Assembly: GCA_003230195.1 (NCBI GenBank)
Contig: QIHH01000243.1
Span: 1-5,966, forward strand
DNA length: 5,966 nt
Origin: Gammaproteobacteria bacterium
GTDB taxonomy: Bacteria; Pseudomonadota; Gammaproteobacteria; SZUA-140
Direction: 5' to 3'
Positions 1-5,966 of this stretch are shown here, in pieces. The notes under the pieces are model-generated. The model made no database searches. It saw only the letters and a program-made list of their open reading frames with translations, and was not told the origin of the DNA. How positions within the stretch are numbered: position 1 is the stretch's first letter; each line of letters starts with the position of its first letter. Position numbers and translations under genes: made by a program.

Positions 1-9
1 CTCTCAACC

Positions 10-1842
10 TTAAGGTTGATAACGCAGCGTGACAAACATACTACGCCCCGGCTGGTTGTAAAATGAAGCGGTTTCGTACTCTTTATCCAGCAGATTTTCT
101 ATCCGTGTTTGCAGTTGCCACGCTTTTGCGAAAGAATATGCCGCTCGTAGGCCAGTTGTACCGTAGCCGCTAATTTTACGTGTATTGGCAAGATCATCGT
201 AACGTTTTCCTTCAACAAATAACGTTGCACCGGCGCTGATTTTGCCAAAGCTACGGTCGATATCGAAACGAAATGATTGTTTCGCTCGCCGTGCCAATAC
301 CTTGCCATTGTTCGCGCCGCTTGATTCGTTTTCAGGATTAAGCAGGGAGAGGTTAGTATTGAAGTTCCAGCCCTTAATTTGCGTTGTCAGCGTGGTCTCC
401 ATGCCTTGGATGCGCACCTGGTCCACGTTGCCGGGGGCAAAAATAGTGGAATCAAAAGCAATCAGTTGCTCAATACGCGTTTCGTAGAGCGTGAAAGACC
501 AGTGCCCCCACCTTTCCTTACCGCGCAGACCCAACTCGGTACTGCGTGATTTTTCGGGCTTTAGATCAGCGTTGCCGCTGAAACCCGGCGAAGCCGGCCA
601 ATAGAGCTCATTAAATGAAGGCGCTTTAAAGGCTGTACCATAAGAGGCGTTGATGCGCAGACTTTGGCCGAAAGTGTAACCCCAGGCAAACCCACCCGTG
701 TTGCGTTTATCAAACTGCTCATTGTCATCACGGCGTAGGCTGACTTCAATATCGTTAGCGCCGAATGAACTCTGGTATTGGCCAAATAGGCCTCGGTTAT
801 TACGCGCAGTTGTCACGTAGGCGGTATCGCTATCAACCGTATCGTTTTGATAGTCAGAACCCAAGGTAAGCAGATGGTTGTCTGTGATGAAAAGATCACT
901 TTGCAAAGAGACGCTATCGCGTTGAGTATCAATACGACCCTGAAAGTTATTCTCTTTAAATGTATCAGATTCGTCTAGGCTGCGACCCCCAGTAAAGATT
1001 AACTGCCAGCTCTCCATTGGCGATAGACGTACCGAACCACCAAAGACCTGTTGAACCGATCTCGATTCGTTGGAAAAGCCACCATCAAATTCAGTCTCGT
1101 TGGTAGAACGCAATACATGGCCATCAACCTCAAGTCCGTCTTCAAATTGATAGCCTGCGCGCAGCGAGCCTGATCGATTCTGGTTGCCATCTTTATCCGG
1201 CTCAATGGTAAAACACCCCGCGCCCAAGTTTCCTTTACAGGCGTCAAAACCATCCGTTGACTGGCCACTGGTACTGACACTGAACCAACTGTTTTCTCCT
1301 CGCCCTGATGCGCCCATGGAGACACTGGAACTACCATAACTGCCACCACCGATACTCAAAAAAGGTTTAGCGGTTGTGCTGCTGGCTTTACGGGTGAATA
1401 TTTGAATAACGCCACCGATGGCTTCTGAACCATAGAGGCTGGAACGTGGCCCTCGAACAACCTCAATGCGCTCAATCTGCTCGATAGGAAGGTGCTGAAA
1501 TGCGGTTGTGCCAAGAGTCGCTGAACCAACCTTGATGCCATCAATTAGCACCAGTACATGATCAGAATTCGTGCCACGCATAAACAGAGAGGTCGCTTTG
1601 CCTGCACCGCCACTGTTGCTGATGCTGATGCCGGGCACACCACGCAAAATATCCTGTACGGATTGCGCTTGTTGGCGTTCGATATCTTCGCGACTAATGA
1701 TTGTCACTGAGGCAAGGGTTTCATCGGCGGTTTGTGCGGTACGAGTCGCGGTGACAATAATGGAGTCAAGCTCAGTGGTAGCCTGCGCCGTCTGAGCGCT
1801 TAACAACAGCAGACTGATTAAAGGTATGTAACGTTTTTTCAT
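10..1842 (-). CDS. btuB: TonB-dependent vitamin B12 (cobalamin) outer-membrane receptor, BtuB-like
   Basis: A complete 610-aa gene for an outer-membrane receptor that would import cobalamin using TonB/ExbBD energy. Residues 1-21 are a Sec signal peptide (KKR, then a Leu-rich core, with probable cleavage after AQA). The TonB box DSIIVTAT lies at 26-33. The plug domain spans about 42-151 and includes the typical VVRGPRSSLYGSEAIGGVIQIF stretch (128-149). The rest is a 22-strand beta barrel with the FKAPSFNELYWP and NxxLKPEKSRSTELG signatures and the C-terminal ENLLDKEYE element. Length fits BtuB (about 600 aa). A cysteine pair (C202, C210) sits in an early extracellular loop next to an Asp-rich PDKDGN segment that could bind calcium (inference). 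The start is supported by AGGAAG (1849-1854) six bases upstream. Substrate assignment rests mainly on the cobalamin riboswitch in its leader; otherwise the protein could only be called a TonB-dependent receptor. No downstream partner is visible because the gene ends at the window edge. Confidence 0.93.
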   Translation of the reverse strand: MKKRYIPLISLLLLSAQTAQATTELDSIIVTATRTAQTADETLASVTIISREDIERQQAQSVQDILRGVPGISISNSGGAGKATSLFMRGTNSDHVLVLIDGIKVGSATLGTTAFQHLPIEQIERIEVVRGPRSSLYGSEAIGGVIQIFTRKASSTTAKPFLSIGGGSYGSSSVSMGASGRGENSWFSVSTSGQSTDGFDACKGNLGAGCFTIEPDKDGNQNRSGSLRAGYQFEDGLEVDGHVLRSTNETEFDGGFSNESRSVQQVFGGSVRLSPMESWQLIFTGGRSLDESDTFKENNFQGRIDTQRDSVSLQSDLFITDNHLLTLGSDYQNDTVDSDTAYVTTARNNRGLFGQYQSSFGANDIEVSLRRDDNEQFDKRNTGGFAWGYTFGQSLRINASYGTAFKAPSFNELYWPASPGFSGNADLKPEKSRSTELGLRGKERWGHWSFTLYETRIEQLIAFDSTIFAPGNVDQVRIQGMETTLTTQIKGWNFNTNLSLLNPENESSGANNGKVLARRAKQSFRFDIDRSFGKISAGATLFVEGKRYDDLANTRKISGYGTTGLRAAYSFAKAWQLQTRIENLLDKEYETASFYNQPGRSMFVTLRYQP

Positions 1843-1919
1843 TTTTAACTTCCTGACAGCGCACTCGCCCGCACGCCAATTGATGACATAACAGCAATTG
1901 CGGGGGAAGGTAAGAAGCT

Positions 1920-1976
1920 AAATAAAAGGCGGAGTCAGGGCAATCGTCTGCAAACCGCCGTATTGCCCTCCGCAAT
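1920..1976 (-). terminator. Intrinsic terminator in the btuB leader (riboswitch expression platform)
   Basis: Read on the minus strand, the arms GCGGAGGGCAAT (1962-1973) and ATTGCC...CTCCGC (1929-1944) form a 12-bp stem with a 4-nt bulge (1935-1938) and a 17-nt loop. The RNA TTTTATT (1921-1927) follows two bases after the stem. It lies between the cobalamin aptamer and the btuB start, about 80 bases before the ATG, so it is best read as the OFF-state terminator of a transcription-attenuating riboswitch and not as the end of a gene. Confidence 0.75.
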
Positions 1977-1987
1977 GCCAACTCATT

Positions 1988-2190
1988 ACTTCAGGCCGGT
2001 CTCCGGACTCGCGAGGGGTATTGCTACCAGCTAAAATCGCCTTCCCGCATTTAAAAATGCAGTGGCTGTATGATTCGCTCTCACTCGCTTACCGTTGCGG
2101 GGGCAGCGCCGGGATTGTGCTAGCATTCACTAACACGCACCAGCTTCCCGTTTAATCCCATGGGTGGATACCCTAGGGACACCTGAAACA
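1988..2190 (-). promoter_or_regulatory. Cobalamin (B12) riboswitch aptamer controlling btuB
   Basis: On the minus strand the conserved blocks of the cobalamin aptamer appear in the right order. They are CAGGTG (about 2180-2185), AACGGGAAGCTGGTG (about 2139-2153), AATCCCGGCGCTGCCCCCGC ending near 2098, ACGGTAAGCGAG, AGCCACTGC (about 2059-2067), GCGGGAAGGCG (about 2038-2048) and the 3' B12 box GAGTCCGGAGACCGGCCTGA (1991-2010). A small variable hairpin, GCATTT-AA-AAATGC, sits at about 2048-2061. Family knowledge: binding of adenosylcobalamin or a related cobalamin lowers expression of the downstream uptake gene. Placement directly in front of btuB fits, and an intrinsic terminator follows the aptamer. 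Confidence 0.96.
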
Positions 2191-2198
2191 AGAGGGGG

Positions 2199-2227
2199 AA
2201 GATAATGTGGTGGGCGTGCGATGTCAA
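2199..2227 (-). promoter_or_regulatory. Sigma70-like promoter of the riboswitch-btuB transcript
   Basis: Reading leftward, a perfect TTGACA -35 hexamer (2222-2227) is followed by a 17-base spacer and the -10 hexamer TATCTT (2199-2204, 4 of 6 consensus positions). Transcription would begin around 2190-2193, just ahead of the first conserved block of the aptamer. The spacing and position make this convincing, although no start site is proven. Confidence 0.7.
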
Positions 2228-2251
2228 GAAAGGAATGAAGATAGAATAAGC

Positions 2252-2531
2252 AGTGAAATTCTGATTTACGAATCCGGCAATTACACTATCGAGTGTCAGG
2301 CTGGATGGTGCACAGGTAATCTTGTGGTTTAGCCTGTAACAGATGGCTGATTTATTTGAGCGCGATAGGTTGGTGATTTCCCACCATCTGAGAAATATTT
2401 TTAAGGATGAGGAGGCTAGGCGTGATTTAGTTGTTGCAAAAAATACAACAATTGTCGCTGGTCTTACTCATGGCCAAGTCCGACTCACCCGGATATTTTA
2501 CATAATTTATGAATTATTCGAGATAGGTTAA
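2252..2531 (+). pseudogene. Decayed N-terminus of a RhuM-family (virulence RhuM / Fic-associated) protein
   Basis: The open stretch from ATG 2343 encodes 62 codons beginning MADLFERDRLVISHHLRNIF, which resembles the conserved QMAELF-RDRSVISRHIxNIFKEGEL-VxAK segment near the start of RhuM-family proteins. The same N-terminal DNA-binding-like module also occurs on some Fic proteins. The similarity continues upstream but is broken. Codons at 2252-2293 read SEILIYESGNYTIE, a typical start for this family. The frame then shifts by one base near 2294 to VRLDG (2295-2309), and W-F-S-L (2325-2336) is followed by TAA at 2337-2339 where homologs usually have Gln, directly before QMADLF. After about residue 40 the family resemblance fades and the ORF stops at 2531, whereas full proteins run to about 300 aa. 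The ATG at 2343 is therefore unlikely to be a real start, and I see no good ribosome site before it. Family assignment is from memory of the motif. Confidence 0.62.
2502..2517. repeat. Short AT-rich inverted repeat
   Basis: ATAATT-TATG-AATTAT, two perfect 6-base arms around a 4-base centre, in the AT-rich gap before the ATPase relic and jetA. It could be a regulator site or simply a product of AT richness. Confidence 0.3.
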
Positions 2532-2551
2532 TATACGGTGGTTTTCGTATA
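2532..2551. repeat. Inverted repeat upstream of the ATPase relic/jet genes
   Basis: TATACG-GTGGTTTT-CGTATA, two perfect 6-base arms with an 8-base spacer, 23 bases before the GTG at 2574. A weak -10-like TATAAG (2548-2553) overlaps the right arm, but no good -35 sits 16-18 bases upstream. If a promoter for the jet transcript lies here, this palindrome would be placed where an operator could be. That is inference. Confidence 0.35.
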
Positions 2552-2567
2552 AGTCCGCATAGGTGAG

Positions 2568-2840
2568 GTGTCCGTGGGCAAGATTAAAAACCCCTTTTTC
2601 CCAAGTGAGGATGCCCCGTTGCCAGAACTAGTCGGCCAAGATTGCATTTTAGAGCAGGCTCACGTGTTGTTGGGTCAGGTTCGGGCTGCTTGGCTGGAGA
2701 AGAGCCTGCTGTTTGAGCTAGACCGGCTGGTCAGGGCGGGGCAGGTAACAATACGCGCCGAAGGCTGGTTTCACAGCATGATGACGCCGAAGGTGCCAGT
2801 GGTGATTATTGCTGAGCGGACGTGGTTGACGTACATTTAG
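2568..2840 (+). pseudogene. Probable internally deleted relic of an AAA-type ATP-binding protein
   Basis: A 90-codon ORF just upstream of jetA. Its first half (residues about 7-48: NPFFPSEDAPLPELVGQD, then ILEQAHVLLGQVRA and EKSLL) looks like the start of large AAA ATPases that read NPFxPGAGxxPPxLVGRDxxLExAxxLLxRxRAGRPEKSLLLTGLRGVGKT. Here the ORF passes from KSLLF straight to ELDRLVRAGQVTIRAEG, so the expected TGLRGVGKTVLLN P-loop is absent, as is everything after about residue 65. The tail (WFHSMMTPKV onward) matches nothing I know. The start at GTG 2568 abuts the purine-rich AGGTGAG; GTG 2574 has better spacing from AGGTGAGG (2561-2568). The stop falls three bases before the jetA ATG. It may still be translated, as a leader coupling jetA. 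A genuine small gene is the alternative. Confidence 0.5.
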
Positions 2841-2843
2841 TCA

Positions 2844-4301
2844 ATGAGTCTCCCAGCCCTCCACTCCCGTTACCATCGTTTGCAATCTGAGCATGCCGCT
2901 TGGCGTCTGCTCCGTGCAGCTAATGCCCCTTTGATTATGGCATTTATCGCAGAGCTGTTTCGGGAAGAGAGTGAAATTCCCTTCGGGCGTGCGCGGGTTG
3001 TATTGCAATCTGAACTGGAGCGCCTCGCGGGCGATGGAAGGGAGGTGGAAAAAGGGGCGGGTGCCTATCTGCGTGAATGGAGTCAGGCTGGCTGGCTACG
3101 TGAACTGGATGACCAGCTAACCGCTACCGATGCCTGTGATGTGGCCTTGCGTTTTTGCCAAAACCTGGAGCAGCGCGAGGTCAATGCCTCCGCTTCCCAT
3201 CTGCGTATTGTGCAGGATGCGGTGACTCAGCTTGCGGTAGATTTGAGCCCTAATCCCAAAGAACGTATCACGCTGCTGGAGCATAAAAAAGCGGCTTTGC
3301 AGCGTGAAATCGATCAGTTAGTGGCTGGCGTGGTGCATGAGCTTTCCGCTGCAGAACAGCGGGAGCGCATTCGCGAGGTGTATCAATTGGCATCGGTATT
3401 GACCGGTGATTTCCGCCGTGTTGAAGATGATATTCGCGGCCTTGATCAGAATCTCAGGGTGCAGATGATCGAGTCTGGTGGTAGCCGGGGCGATGTGATC
3501 CTTGCGCTGATTGAGCAAGAACAGATGCTGGCTGATTCGGATGCCGGGCGGGCATTTGATAGCTTCTTTCAGTTACTGTGTGATCAAAATCGTAGTGTGG
3601 AATTCCGCGAGCAGCTGCGTTCGATATTAGGTCGCTCGGCTGCGGAACACCTCTCTACGGAGGAATCGCGCTTTCTTGGATATTTGGTGCGTGAGCTAAC
3701 GCGGGAGAGTCAGCGTGTCTTTCAGGTACGTCGTCGCACGGAAGAGAGTCTCAGGTCTTACATTGAAAGTGGCTCCCATATGGAAAACCTTGCGGTGGAG
3801 AATCTGTTGCGCCAGATAGAGCAGATAGCGGTTCGATTCAATCAAAGTGATCTGTCACTCGACAGAGTGATTCCTTTGGCGTTGACCAGTGGCAGTGTCA
3901 AAATTGGCTCTATCGATAGTATCTGTTTGCGGGTGCCTGAAGAGCAGTTGGATATTCACAATATTCAGGCACAGGAAAACAGTTCGAACCCGAGTAGCGC
4001 GATGCTGGACTGTTTGGAGAGTGTTCAAATTATTGAAGTGGCGGCACGGATGCGCGATACCTTGCATCACAATGGCCCGATGACGGTGGCTTGTCTGATC
4101 CAGCAACACGATGTTGAGGCGGGACTGGAAGAGTTGGTGGCCTATCTGCGTGTGGCAAAAAATGTTGGGGCTGCACTGCTGGAAGGGAAAGAACAAGTAA
4201 CGGTGAAAGATCGAACCGGAACCGATATTCAGGCGGCCATTCCCTGTTACCAGTTAAGTGTCGAGATGTTCCCGGAGAACATTATCGAGGTGGCGGTATG
4301 A
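2844..4301 (+). CDS. jetA: Wadjet type I subunit JetA (DUF3375, kleisin/MukF-like)
   Basis: A 485-aa protein of the DUF3375 family, the kleisin-like subunit that links the JetC heads and carries JetB in the Wadjet SMC complex. That complex acts on invading circular plasmids in the cytoplasm. Recognised by the N-terminal HAAWRLLRAANAPLIMAFI stretch (17-35), which matches the family's HPAWRLLRA-xAPLI signature, and by the central EQEQMLADSDAGRAFDSFFQLL block (224-245), matching LLESDEGRSFRAFWxFL. Residues about 140-205 are charged and helical and probably form the coiled linker. A further helical segment spans about 285-335, and the C-terminal part (about 390-485) should fold as the winged-helix end. 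Length is normal for the family. The ATG at 2844 fits homolog starts but has no clear Shine-Dalgarno; it lies three bases after the stop of the preceding relic ORF, suggesting translational coupling. The stop overlaps the start of jetB (ATGA). Confidence 0.92.
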   Translation: MSLPALHSRYHRLQSEHAAWRLLRAANAPLIMAFIAELFREESEIPFGRARVVLQSELERLAGDGREVEKGAGAYLREWSQAGWLRELDDQLTATDACDVALRFCQNLEQREVNASASHLRIVQDAVTQLAVDLSPNPKERITLLEHKKAALQREIDQLVAGVVHELSAAEQRERIREVYQLASVLTGDFRRVEDDIRGLDQNLRVQMIESGGSRGDVILALIEQEQMLADSDAGRAFDSFFQLLCDQNRSVEFREQLRSILGRSAAEHLSTEESRFLGYLVRELTRESQRVFQVRRRTEESLRSYIESGSHMENLAVENLLRQIEQIAVRFNQSDLSLDRVIPLALTSGSVKIGSIDSICLRVPEEQLDIHNIQAQENSSNPSSAMLDCLESVQIIEVAARMRDTLHHNGPMTVACLIQQHDVEAGLEELVAYLRVAKNVGAALLEGKEQVTVKDRTGTDIQAAIPCYQLSVEMFPENIIEVAV

Positions 4302-5062
4302 ACGATTTTCCAGATACTGAACCGAGCTTTTTTGATCGATTAGCTGCGGCGAGCGGCGAGCAGCAGAGCGAACCAATCTCTGATGCAGATGATGGGCAAG
4401 AGATTGCAGCGGATGAGTCCCTGCCGCCAGACGGTGTTGATGATAATTCCGCAAGGCCTGCTTCAGGTAAAGGCCGTTTTTCCCCAGAGCTTCGCCGTGC
4501 TCTGGTTGAACTGATGCGCAGTGGGGTGGTATTGGCCAGCGTTAAACCACAGATATATGAACTGTTATGTCATCACCACGCCTTGATCGAAGATCATCTG
4601 GCCGATATGTATCTGCGCCTGCTGATAGACCCACCTGCAGGCGTGGCGCTGCTGCTTCAACAACAGGATCAAACGGACTTCGAGGATGAAGAAGAGCGCT
4701 CCGCGCTGATCAGCCGCCGGACACTTTCGCTGTACGATACTCTGCTGTTGCTGGTGTTAAGAAAACATTATCAGGCGCGTCAAAGCGTAGGTGAGCAGCA
4801 GGTGATTATCGATATTGAGCGAATCGAATCTCAGCTTGCCCCTTTTTTACCGCTGACCAATAGCAGCCGCAGTGACCGCCGTAAGTTGAGCGGAGCAATC
4901 ACCAAGATGAAAGAGAAAAAACTGTTGAGCCCGGTAAGGGGTGGTGATGAACGTCTGGAGATTACGCCGGTGATTCGTTATGTGGTGAGTGCCGAGTTCC
5001 TGGAACGGATGCTAACGGAGTACCAATCGTTAGTGGATGAACCTGAGGATGAAGCACTGTGA
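4298..5062 (+). CDS. jetB: Wadjet type I subunit JetB (DUF4194, KITE/MukE-like)
   Basis: A 254-aa DUF4194 protein, the KITE (MukE-like tandem winged-helix) subunit that dimerises on JetA and touches DNA in the Wadjet complex. The recognisable core runs from about residue 62 to 245. It includes FSPELRRALVELMRSGVV (61-78), SLYDTLLLLVLRKHY (144-158), an IDIERIESQLAPFLPLT segment (171-187), and RKLSGAITKMKEKKLLSPV (195-213), which has the look of a winged-helix recognition region followed by a wing. The first 57 residues are an acidic, Ser/Pro/Asp-rich tail with no obvious fold, which seems longer than in most family members. The start is supported by GAGGTGG (4287-4293) four bases upstream and by the 4-base overlap ATGA with jetA. 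Its own stop overlaps the GTG of jetC, so all three genes should be cotranslated from one mRNA. Confidence 0.9.
   Translation: MNDFPDTEPSFFDRLAAASGEQQSEPISDADDGQEIAADESLPPDGVDDNSARPASGKGRFSPELRRALVELMRSGVVLASVKPQIYELLCHHHALIEDHLADMYLRLLIDPPAGVALLLQQQDQTDFEDEEERSALISRRTLSLYDTLLLLVLRKHYQARQSVGEQQVIIDIERIESQLAPFLPLTNSSRSDRRKLSGAITKMKEKKLLSPVRGGDERLEITPVIRYVVSAEFLERMLTEYQSLVDEPEDEAL
5045..5049 (+). promoter_or_regulatory. Ribosome binding site that decides the jetC start
   Basis: GAGGA lies nine bases before GTG 5059, which overlaps the jetB stop as GTGA. The next candidate, ATG 5068, is 18 bases from this site, too far. The GTG is therefore preferred. Confidence 0.55.
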
Positions 5063-5966
5063 GCAACATGACCTCTGAACTCTTTAGTTGCGGTCAGATT
5101 CGTTTGGCAGAACTATCTGTCTGTAATTGGGGTTCGTTTCATGGGCTACATACTGCGCGTATCGATCCTGAAGGCACCCTCATTACTGGCGATAACGGCG
5201 CAGGAAAATCGACACTGATTGATGGCCTGATGGCGTTGCTATTGAGTAGCAAGGCCTCCTTCAATATGGCGGCAGCTCAGGGAGATCGCAGTGATCGTTC
5301 CCTCGTCTCATATATTCGCGGCAGTCATGGTTCAAGCCATGATGGTGCCCAGACTAAAACCAATTACAAGCGTGAAGGTGCCGTGGTCTCAGGGTTGCGC
5401 GCCATGTATCAGGCCGATGATGGTGCTGTGATTACCCTAGCTGCCATGTTCTGGAATACCAAACCGACTAGTGCGGCGGCGGATTTTAAGCGCATCTATC
5501 TCGTGGCAAAGCGTAATTTGAGTCTGGAGGAGCTATTGAAGGTGTTTGGTGAGGGCGAGGCAAGGCAGCTGAAAAAAGTGTTACGTGATGACCCGCTAAT
5601 CGCACCGTTTGATTCATTCAATGACTATCAGGCTTATTATCGTGTTTGCCTGCACATGGATAACCGCAATGCGCCCAATTTGCTTTCACGCGCACTGGGG
5701 TTAAAGAAGATTGATGATCTGACCATGCTGATTCGTGATCTTGTGCTTGAGCCCAATAATATTCGCCAAGATGCACGCAATGCAGTGCGTGAGTTTGATG
5801 ATTTGGTGGCGACGCATCAGCAGTTATTGGATGCACGTAGTCAGCATGAAAAGCTCCGTGATCTGCCTGAAATTGAGAAGACGCTGGATGAGTGTCAGCG
5901 ACAGATTAAATCGTTGAGTGCAGAGCGGGATGGACTCGCTATCTATTTTGGCGAAATTTGTGCCGA
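5059..5966 (+). CDS. jetC: Wadjet type I subunit JetC (MukB-like SMC ATPase), N-terminal 302 codons, cut by the window edge
   Basis: An open frame with no stop runs from GTG 5059 to the right edge. It encodes the N-terminal ATPase head and first coiled coil of the SMC motor of Wadjet, which extrudes DNA loops by ATP hydrolysis. Seen directly: the SMC-style opening LAELSVCNWGSFHG (16-29) and a Walker A motif GDNGAGKST (44-52, bases 5188-5214) followed by LIDGLMALL. After that comes a SLVSYIRGS block (81-89) that is typical of this family. A charged heptad-rich region begins at about 230 (NNIRQDARNAVREFDDLVATH) and continues to the edge as the start of the coiled-coil arm. Walker B, signature motif and hinge lie beyond the window, as they should for a protein of about 1,100 aa. 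It overlaps the jetB stop (GTGA), and jetD is expected immediately after it. Confidence 0.92.
   Translation, partial: MSNMTSELFSCGQIRLAELSVCNWGSFHGLHTARIDPEGTLITGDNGAGKSTLIDGLMALLLSSKASFNMAAAQGDRSDRSLVSYIRGSHGSSHDGAQTKTNYKREGAVVSGLRAMYQADDGAVITLAAMFWNTKPTSAAADFKRIYLVAKRNLSLEELLKVFGEGEARQLKKVLRDDPLIAPFDSFNDYQAYYRVCLHMDNRNAPNLLSRALGLKKIDDLTMLIRDLVLEPNNIRQDARNAVREFDDLVATHQQLLDARSQHEKLRDLPEIEKTLDECQRQIKSLSAERDGLAIYFGEICA

Noticed and set aside
999..1349. Long open frame on the strand overlapping btuB in another frame
   Set aside because: It lies wholly inside the well-supported receptor gene, has no family resemblance and no ribosome site; a shadow frame.
1877..1900. Two CAATTG palindromes in the btuB leader
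   Set aside because: Six-base palindromes 11 bases apart are expected by chance in this AT-rich stretch, and no hairpin of useful strength forms.
1772..1981. 69-codon open frame across the btuB start and leader
   Set aside because: It overlaps the signal peptide coding region, the Shine-Dalgarno and the terminator hairpin, all of which explain the sequence better.
2343..2531. Intact small gene starting at ATG 2343
   Set aside because: Family-like sequence continues upstream of the ATG past an in-frame TAA, and there is no ribosome site, so a decayed larger gene is a better reading.
3855..4196. 113-codon open frame antisense to jetA
   Set aside because: Composition is His/Gln/Arg-rich in the manner of a complement frame, with no start signal, and jetA is clearly the real gene.
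1..5966. CRISPR array, tRNA, rRNA, insertion sequence ends or attachment-site repeats
   Set aside because: I saw no regularly spaced repeats, no cloverleaf, no transposase-like frame and no long direct repeats flanking the relics or the jet genes.
2844..5966. Housekeeping MukFEB condensin instead of Wadjet
   Set aside because: The first two proteins carry DUF3375- and DUF4194-like signatures, not those of MukF and MukE, and the gene order is kleisin, KITE, SMC without the smtA gene usual at muk loci.

Overview
The window looks like a gammaproteobacterial chromosome of roughly 50% GC. The basis is a Gram-negative outer-membrane TonB-dependent receptor with proteobacterial features, a gammaproteobacterial-style cobalamin riboswitch, and the style of the defence genes. 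I cannot name the genus.

Left part (1-2230, minus strand): a complete vitamin B12 receptor gene (btuB-like, 610 aa). It is preceded by a full regulatory leader that reads leftward: a sigma70-like promoter (about 2199-2227), a cobalamin riboswitch (about 1988-2190) and an intrinsic terminator hairpin with a T-tract (about 1920-1976), then the Shine-Dalgarno and ATG. This is a self-contained B12-uptake unit that should be attenuated when cobalamin is plentiful.

Middle part (about 2235-2840, plus strand): gene debris. A decayed RhuM-family N-terminus carries an apparent one-base insertion and a nonsense codon. Next to it, a 90-codon ORF begins like a larger AAA-type ATP-binding protein, but the segment that should contain the P-loop is missing. 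This stretch looks like a worn mobile or defence-island boundary between the conserved btuB locus and the cassette to its right.

Right part (2844-5966, plus strand): three consecutive, tightly packed genes of a type I Wadjet (JetABCD, also called MksFEBG or EptABCD) anti-plasmid SMC system. They are jetA (DUF3375, kleisin-like), jetB (DUF4194, KITE/MukE-like) and the first 302 codons of jetC (MukB-like SMC ATPase with a clear Walker A motif). jetC runs off the right edge, and jetD (the TOPRIM nuclease subunit) would be expected just beyond it. In the known system JetABC forms the loop-extruding motor that senses small circular DNA and JetD cuts it. The system is already described. The less ordinary points are the relics in front of it, the coupling of jetA to one relic, and the long acidic tail on JetB.
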